DNA from: Branchinecta lynchi
Lineage: Eukaryota > Arthropoda > Branchiopoda > Anostraca > Branchinectidae
NCBI GenBank assembly: GCA_023053575.1
Contig: JAKZAP010000003.1
Location: forward strand, 161,501 to 225,500
DNA: 64,000 nucleotides
Direction of reading: 5' to 3'
Position 1 is the stretch's first letter. The number at the start of each line of letters is the position of its first letter. Shown piece by piece: positions 63,201-64,000 of the stretch. Under the pieces are notes generated by a model that was not told the DNA's origin, made no database searches, and saw nothing but the letters and a program-made list of their open reading frames with translations. Made by a program: the position numbers and the translations under genes.

Positions 63201-63657
63201 CGTGAATAGTTAAAAGTAGGTAAAAATAGATTAAAATTAACGTCACTGAGGGACGGAGGAGTAGCCAAAAAAGTACGAGAAGTTATTTCTTATTTTTTTA
63301 ATAATACAAAAATAAGTTAAATTACAAAAGATGATACGGAAAAAAATGCTCGCAGACCGGCATAAGTTCTTTGAGCCCAAGCTAACTTTGAAACATATAT
63401 TCAATATAATAAGGGTCCTGACGAGGACCCTTGCCAAGAAGGGCCGACATACCGCTGATGAAGAATCGTAGCTGAAGTATATCCGTTATAAACATTGTTT
63501 GGATAAATTAAGTGATAAGCTTACCGCTACGACGTCAGGTGGCAGAACGGTGGTAGCTCCCGAATCTTTCGTGTCCATATTTTTAATAACATCCAACCAG
63601 TTAGTATGCATCAACTTGGGAGACCCTGAGCGGCTTCTTGAACTGCTGTTGCTCGAA
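32217..63657 (-). CDS. ZNF318-like double matrin/U1-type zinc-finger protein (5' end outside window)
   Basis: Six exons (63657-63525, 60399-60180, 50767-50484, 46965-46837, 40594-40385, 33296-32217) join in frame into about 684 codons and a TAA stop; phases agree at all five junctions. In order the protein has an RS-type Ser/Arg stretch, a Pro-rich segment with a charged Lys/Glu tail, a coiled-coil-like block of about 90 residues, two C-x2-C-x12-H-x5-H fingers, and a long Arg/Ser-rich tail with repeated TPER motifs. The finger context EYYDGKNHFCVDC, a Pro-Trp motif between the fingers (DTPWRKS) and LPVEAYYCKVC before the second finger follow the layout I know for vertebrate ZNF318, a nuclear protein linked to transcription and mRNA processing. 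It is much shorter at the C end than ZNF318. Orthology is likely but not proven; the gene's start is missing here. Confidence 0.8.
33907..34129. mobile_element. Family Z foldback, Penelope pseudo-LTR-like (best copy)
   Basis: A nearly perfect hairpin of two arms of about 88 bases around an 8-base loop (33995-34002). The right arm continues past the left into TTTCAAAGTCAGCTTGGGCT. The flanks TGAAATTATACA are exact 12-bp direct repeats (33895-33906 and 34130-34141). The right arm holds CTGACGA, a stem and GAAA (34009-34040). Confidence 0.8.
34255..34457 (+). pseudogene. LINE reverse-transcriptase scrap
   Basis: Reads VNIDKSLVLSISF and then KHTKLLGIHITHELN, the KS...LSISF / LLGI.I palm-thumb region of CR1/L2-type LINEs. 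It ends where Y copy 3 begins. Confidence 0.6.
34460..35653 (+). repeat. Family Y tandem-unit element (copy 3)
   Basis: Full copy: AACAAGACCAAAGGTGTCGA start, five or six units with CCGGATTCCGGAC and GAAAATGGTTTTCACCATC, then GATGTCATAGGTATCCC and the TTTTGGGATCCCAAAA palindrome. Confidence 0.8.
35755..36410 (+). pseudogene. LINE ORF2 C-terminal end and 3' tail
   Basis: Two frames give NSELPSLLLPNRRRCHTLSF, then FPLEFEPCANGF, then KLHPVSASHDRYKKSFVPSF, the C-terminal block of the SFVP-type LINEs, with at least one frameshift. An AT-rich tail ending AATAAATTGAAACTGAATTG follows. Confidence 0.65.
36411..37325. other. Nothing recognised
   Basis: No splice-supported exon, terminal repeat or family similarity. 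Overlapping frames at 36867-37237 carry no domain. Confidence 0.4.
37326..37345 (-). repeat. (ATCA)n microsatellite, probable LINE tail
   Basis: Same (TTGA)n-type tail, read on the minus strand, as the LINEs at 4347 and 42642, but no LINE coding remains beside it. Confidence 0.45.
37769..37995 (-). pseudogene. LINE 3' end with (ATT)n tail
   Basis: The reverse complement matches the last 220 bases of the LINE at 48068-49154 (IHKDVFKWGFGN, VDPWNSLTED) and ends in the same ATT microsatellite (37771-37786). Only the C-terminus is left. Confidence 0.75.
37996..38891. other. Intron sequence, nothing firm
   Basis: Contains a lone tRNA-like B-box (GTGGGTTCGATTCCCCC at about 38636) and repeated GGTGGAACAG/GATGGAACAG words at 38300-38405. 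Neither makes a complete feature. Confidence 0.4.
38892..39893 (+). repeat. Family X tandem-unit element (copy 3, complete ends)
   Basis: Starts TTTTTATGGCACTTG with its mirror CAAGTGCCATATAGCGATCG; ends CAAGTGCCATATGAGCT and TAGCTCTTGTT. Inside, a block with GTGGGGGGAGTGGAGGGAGG and GAACGGGTGATCGGATCTT is repeated about 480 bases apart. Confidence 0.75.
40385..40594 (-). CDS. ZNF318-like exon E (second matrin/U1-type zinc finger)
   Basis: Encodes 70 codons, phase 0 at both ends: a linker with TPWRKS, a basic stretch, then PFILPVEAYYCKVC with a second C-x2-C-x12-H-x5-H finger ending SSEHNAKFF. The acceptor is GCTTTTCAG|ACT and the donor TTC|GTAAGT. Both fingers have all four metal ligands. 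Confidence 0.82.
40632..40866 (-). repeat. Family M MITE-like fragment near exon E
   Basis: Begins TTAGTTGCGTTTTTTATCGC and shares TTCTTGCGTTTTTGTCAGAA and the CTCCTCCCTGATTGGCCAAC block with the copy at 10003. It lies about 37 bases upstream of exon E's splice acceptor. Confidence 0.45.
40884..41309. mobile_element. Family W palindrome-rich MITE (copy 1)
   Basis: Ends are GATGCGTTTTTGCAGATACC and, from the right, AGTTGCGTGTTTGCAGATAC. Sub-palindromes of the type AGATACCATGGTATCT recur inside, separated by a middle with TTGGCGAGAGAGAAGTTTG. Five copies or parts lie in the 40-64 kb segment. Confidence 0.7.
41373..42055 (-). pseudogene. LINE ORF2 C-terminal fragment (YLPPW type)
   Basis: About 190 codons are open: NLSKCEYLSFNSN, RWLGINVSKTL, IVANRGRYNRKSLAKLYSAF, RFSRFLLYLPPWYRNRNLI. 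It resembles the LINE at 55897-57110 but is a different subfamily. The 3' tail is an AAT/AAC microsatellite at 41373-41392. 5' truncated upstream of the palm. Confidence 0.75.
42284..42445 (+). repeat. Family Y 5' fragment (copy 4)
   Basis: The first 160 bases of the family (AACCAAAGGTTTCGACGGGA, CAATTGGGTTACGTCTTCGC), then W sequence. Confidence 0.6.
42446..45943. mobile_element. Family W MITE (copy 2) split by a LINE
   Basis: 42446-42641 matches the left and middle of W, and 45897-45943 supplies the missing right end (GATCCAGTTACCATGGTATC, then AAAACGCAACT). The LINE lies exactly between. Confidence 0.7.
42642..45896 (-). mobile_element. LINE retrotransposon with long open endonuclease-reverse transcriptase ORF
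   Basis: One open frame of 1024 codons (45923-42849). After about 125 N-terminal residues comes an apurinic endonuclease domain (ALANVRSAGNKLEEI, CLTETW, GDFNDM, KSDHQVV), then a reverse transcriptase (RPISNTSLFSKLLEGF, QYGFRPGCST, ADFVKAFD, CGAPQGTKLGPL, FADD, LGIHIDSDLSCKT) and a C-terminal ...YEKSFVPYFVQN. Active-site Asp-Asp is present (FADD in place of the usual YADD). The plus strand shows a 3' microsatellite (AATC)n at 42642-42673. Endonuclease plus microsatellite tail suggests the CR1/L2 group. The frame's ATG lies in the flanking W repeat, so the 5' end is probably truncated. Confidence 0.88.
45985..46545. repeat. Family N GAATCCG-rich inverted-repeat element, split by Z
   Basis: The left part GGGCAAATCGGATC...GAATTCGAATCCGAATCC mirrors the right part GGATTCGAATCCGT..GGATTCGCCC. 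The Z element at 46154-46313 lies in the middle. Only one copy in the window. Confidence 0.45.
46154..46313. mobile_element. Family Z foldback (short copy)
   Basis: Left arm from TATTCCTTGAGCCCAAGCTG to GCGATATTTC, right arm its complement ending TATACATTATTTGAAA. The flanks AAA(A/G)TGAGACA (to 46153 and 46325) are an imperfect duplication of about 11 bp. The central ribozyme-like part is deleted. Confidence 0.7.
46837..46965 (-). CDS. ZNF318-like exon D (first matrin/U1-type zinc finger)
   Basis: Encodes exactly 43 codons, phase 0 at both ends. The finger is CVDC, 12 residues, His, 5 residues, His, preceded by EYYDGKNHF, the conserved lead-in of the ZNF318 first finger. Fingers of this type bind RNA or DNA. 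The acceptor is TTTTTCAG|GAC and the donor AAG|GTAGGG. Confidence 0.82.
46966..47872. other. Intron sequence, nothing recognised
   Basis: Short frames only; no terminal repeats or similarity to the other families. Confidence 0.4.
48068..49154 (+). pseudogene. 5'-truncated LINE reverse transcriptase with (TAT)n tail
   Basis: Open for about 370 codons: SGVPQGSVLGPLLFNIYIND, LYADD, a long thumb and VDPWNSLTED near the end. The fingers and endonuclease are missing. The frame runs on through the (TAT)n tail as a run of Tyr codons and into Y sequence, so no native stop is left. CR1/Rex-like; sister copy at 37769-37995. Confidence 0.85.
49562..49807. mobile_element. Family Z foldback inside family Y
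   Basis: Left arm complete from AAATATTCTTTGAGCCCAAG; right arm stops at TTTGAATAAAT. Exact 13-bp flanks CTTTCCGGTTTGT at 49549-49561 and 49808-49820, which are Y sequence. The core reads CTGACGT, so that position of the ribozyme-like motif is altered here. Confidence 0.78.
50484..50767 (-). CDS. ZNF318-like exon C (coiled-coil-like block)
   Basis: This 284-base exon encodes about 94 residues, from PQMSSETRKKF to DFLQDGSTVG. It is rich in Lys, Glu, Leu and Gln with heptad-like spacing and no helix breakers, consistent with a coiled coil just before the fingers. The acceptor is GATTTTCAG|GT, phase 1, and the donor GGG|GTGAGT, phase 0. Confidence 0.78.
51796..54020 (+). repeat. Family X tandem-unit element (copy 4, longest)
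   Basis: Start TTTTTATGGCACTTG with mirror CAAGTGCCATATAGCGATCG; end CAAGTGCCATATGAGCTTTC and CAGCTCTTGTT. Tandem units of about 283 bp begin GAAACGCTTCCA at 52341, 52623 and 52906. Long G runs recur at the same unit position. Confidence 0.8.
52068..52138 (-). pseudogene. tRNA-Asn-like pseudogene or SINE head in X
   Basis: The minus strand reads TAGCTCAGTGGTAG (A box), an anticodon loop CTGTTAA (GTT, Asn) and GGTTCGATCCC (B box) at normal spacing. The acceptor and anticodon stems do not pair, so it is not a working tRNA. Confidence 0.4.
55207..55896. other. Intron sequence, nothing recognised
   Basis: Only short frames follow the LINE stop. No terminal repeats were seen. Confidence 0.4.
55897..57110 (-). 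pseudogene. 5'-truncated LINE with (TTCA)n-type tail (copy 1)
   Basis: The minus frame 57097-56411 encodes IDADDVLLISRSRKG (catalytic Asp-Asp), NASKCQYVCFN, IRWLGTTIAQTM, IVPNRSRYSRPGLGKLYTAF and FLLYLPRCTRNRYLIRR. The 3' UTR runs to plus-strand (AATG)n at 55903-55922 next to TTTATGACGCACTGCCCAAG. Everything upstream of the palm is missing. Confidence 0.8.
57361..57765 (-). pseudogene. Same LINE, second truncated copy
   Basis: Repeats the 3' part of the previous copy (CATGACGCACTGTCCAAGGG tail, NRYLIRLISDPSLTLEA, PNRPRYSRPGLG) with internal deletions of coding sequence. The two copies lie head to tail about 250 bases apart. Confidence 0.75.
57960..58250 (+). repeat. Family S repeat (copy 2)
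   Basis: Has CCCAACAGACAACACTTGTG, GGCATTGCCAGAACAGC and CCGCCAAAAAAGCATCTGCT in the family order, then CAAGAACAAATAAGAGCAAG. Confidence 0.55.
58251..59569. other. Intron sequence, nothing recognised
   Basis: No coding exon fits the phase of the ZNF318-like gene here, and no repeat ends were found. Confidence 0.4.
59570..59730 (-). repeat. Family S repeat (copy 3)
   Basis: The reverse complement reads CAACAGACAACACTTAGGAT, GCATTGCCAGGAAGAGCCGA and CCGCCAAAAAAGCATCTGCT, close to copies 1 and 2. Confidence 0.55.
59908..60076 (+). repeat. Family O hairpin repeat (copy 1)
   Basis: Contains GTGATTTTCGGGTTTTTTTC, GATGACGTGCGAGGGATAAA and TTTCTAT..CTTTTATAATGAA in the order of copy 2, followed by TGGTCAGCTTGGCTGCAAAC. 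Confidence 0.55.
60180..60399 (-). CDS. ZNF318-like exon B (Pro-rich, then Lys/Glu-rich)
   Basis: Encodes 73 codons plus one base. It begins KLAAAGLWPPPGQ, runs through a low-complexity Pro/Ala/Ser region and ends with alternating Lys and Glu (KKEEKRKEENQ). The acceptor is CCTTTTCAG|AAA and the donor AAAAAG|GTAAC, phase 1. A W-family MITE ends only about 25 bases upstream of the acceptor. Confidence 0.72.
60424..60789. mobile_element. Family W MITE (copy 3) beside a splice acceptor
   Basis: Ends AGTTGCGTTTTGCAGATACC and GGTATCTGCAAAAACGCAAC, with AGATACCATGGTATCT at both ends. It stops about 25 bases from exon B's 3' splice site, so it may supply part of the branch-point region. Confidence 0.7.
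60870..61216. mobile_element. Family W MITE (copy 4) with an O insertion
   Basis: Left end AGTTACATTTTTGCAGATAC, right end ATACCATGGTATCTGC then AAAAACGCAAC. The middle is replaced by an O hairpin (60957-61098). Confidence 0.65.
60957..61098. repeat. Family O hairpin repeat (copy 2)
   Basis: Inverted arms CGAAAGAGATAGAAAACAGT and the complement of CGGTTTTCTATCTCTTTCG enclose GATGATGTGCGAGGGATAAA. Confidence 0.6.
61470..63043 (+). pseudogene. Broken LINE reverse transcriptase interrupted by family V
   Basis: Scattered plus-strand frames follow LINE order: CGAPQGTAALLFLAVINDI and KFVGDA (a mutated catalytic box), ILGVTFSKECSFKDH, RRLGYTAHELRLAYST, then after the V element LLHPDAPKYSRTRRQ and RFMNSIVPFFTEMF before a stop. 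Many frameshifts; the Asp-Asp is lost. Confidence 0.7.
62341..62838. mobile_element. Family V inverted-repeat element (copy 2)
   Basis: The same perfect 17-base ends GAACGTGTCCGAAAGCT as copy 1 but inverted in orientation; 498 bp; GGA on both sides (62338-62340, 62839-62841). It interrupts a LINE. Confidence 0.75.
63366..63510. mobile_element. Family Z foldback fragment near exon A donor
   Basis: Left arm starts TTCTTTGAGCCCAAGCTAAC; most of the loop side is deleted, so CTGACGAGGACCC comes directly after a shortened arm and GAAA reads GACA. It ends 15 bases from exon A's splice donor. Confidence 0.6.
63525..63657 (-). CDS. ZNF318-like exon A (Ser/Arg stretch)
   Basis: This 133-base exon encodes SSNSSSRSRSGSPK followed by HTNWLDVIKNMD and a short acidic-to-hydrophobic end. 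The acceptor is TTTCCAG|TTC (the first base completes a codon) and the donor GTAGCG|GTAAGC, phase 0. It is the most 5' exon in the window. The frame has no stop and matches exon B in phase. Confidence 0.75.
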
Positions 63658-63852
63658 CTGGAAAATTAATTAAATGAATATCTTGCTAACTTCTCAGAAG
63701 TTCAGATAAAACAAAAAATAAGTTAACTACAGCTCTCTCCGAACTCCATGAAACCGAAAACATGTCGTCCAGAAGTAGGGTTGTCTAAACGCACTGAATG
63801 TCTCAACAGCGATTACTTCTTCGGCGGGGACCTCCGCGACGGAAACTCTGGT

Positions 63853-64000
63853 TGCCTTTTTGCAGATACCATTGCACCTGCTACCACGGTAACTACAGAC
63901 CTGCAATTAGTCGTTTTTGCAGTTATCGTGGTATCTGATACACGGTTGCTCTGCAAAAACGACTATTGCCGAAATGGCACTTTTCGAAGTCTTCTCAAAA
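63853..64000. mobile_element. Family W MITE (copy 5, cut by the window edge)
   Basis: Contains TTTTTGCAGATACCATTGCA, TACCACGGTAACT and CAGTTATCGTGGTATCTGAT in W order; continues past the last base. Confidence 0.6.

Overview
This is eukaryotic, almost certainly invertebrate-animal, nuclear DNA. It has long introns with GT-AG boundaries, poly(A) signals, no operon structure, and a very high load of retrotransposons, DNA transposons and nested repeats. I cannot place the species from sequence alone. The proteins are metazoan in character, and no single element settles the phylum.

Two real genes are readable, both on the minus strand. (1) SRP54, the 54-kDa GTPase of the signal recognition particle, is complete. 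It has four coding exons (28222-28024, 23092-22232, 19422-19156, 12802-12618), joins into 503 codons, and has a poly(A) signal just past the stop. (2) A ZNF318-like nuclear protein with two matrin/U1-type zinc fingers occupies 63657-32217 in six exons whose phases match. Its 3' end is here and its 5' end lies beyond base 64000. The two genes are tandem, about 4 kb apart.

Nearly everything else is mobile or repetitive. 1-12.5 kb is the flank downstream of SRP54: tandem-repeat elements (families X and Y), LINE remnants, paired foldback repeats, a hAT transposase remnant. 12.6-28.2 kb is SRP54, with introns full of MITE-like families (U, T, S, P, R). 28.2-32.2 kb is intergenic, with two TA-flanked MITEs (family G) and one V element. 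32.2-63.7 kb is the ZNF318-like gene, whose introns hold several LINE families, one of them with a 1024-codon open frame, plus X, Y, W and foldback elements nested in one another.

The most interesting signal is the foldback family (label Z). Three copies have exact 12-13 bp target duplications, a fourth an approximate one. Some arms carry what looks like the conserved core of a hammerhead ribozyme (CTGANGA - stem - GAAA). This resembles the pseudo-LTRs of Penelope-like retroelements. Other clear results are a 2.7-kb hAT-type insertion with a perfect 8-bp duplication splitting an RNase H-bearing LINE, and a LINE that splits a palindromic MITE and borrows the MITE's ATG. Family letters (G, M, N, O, P, R, S, T, U, V, W, X, Y, Z) are my own labels. 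Exon ends come from reading splice sites and phases by eye.
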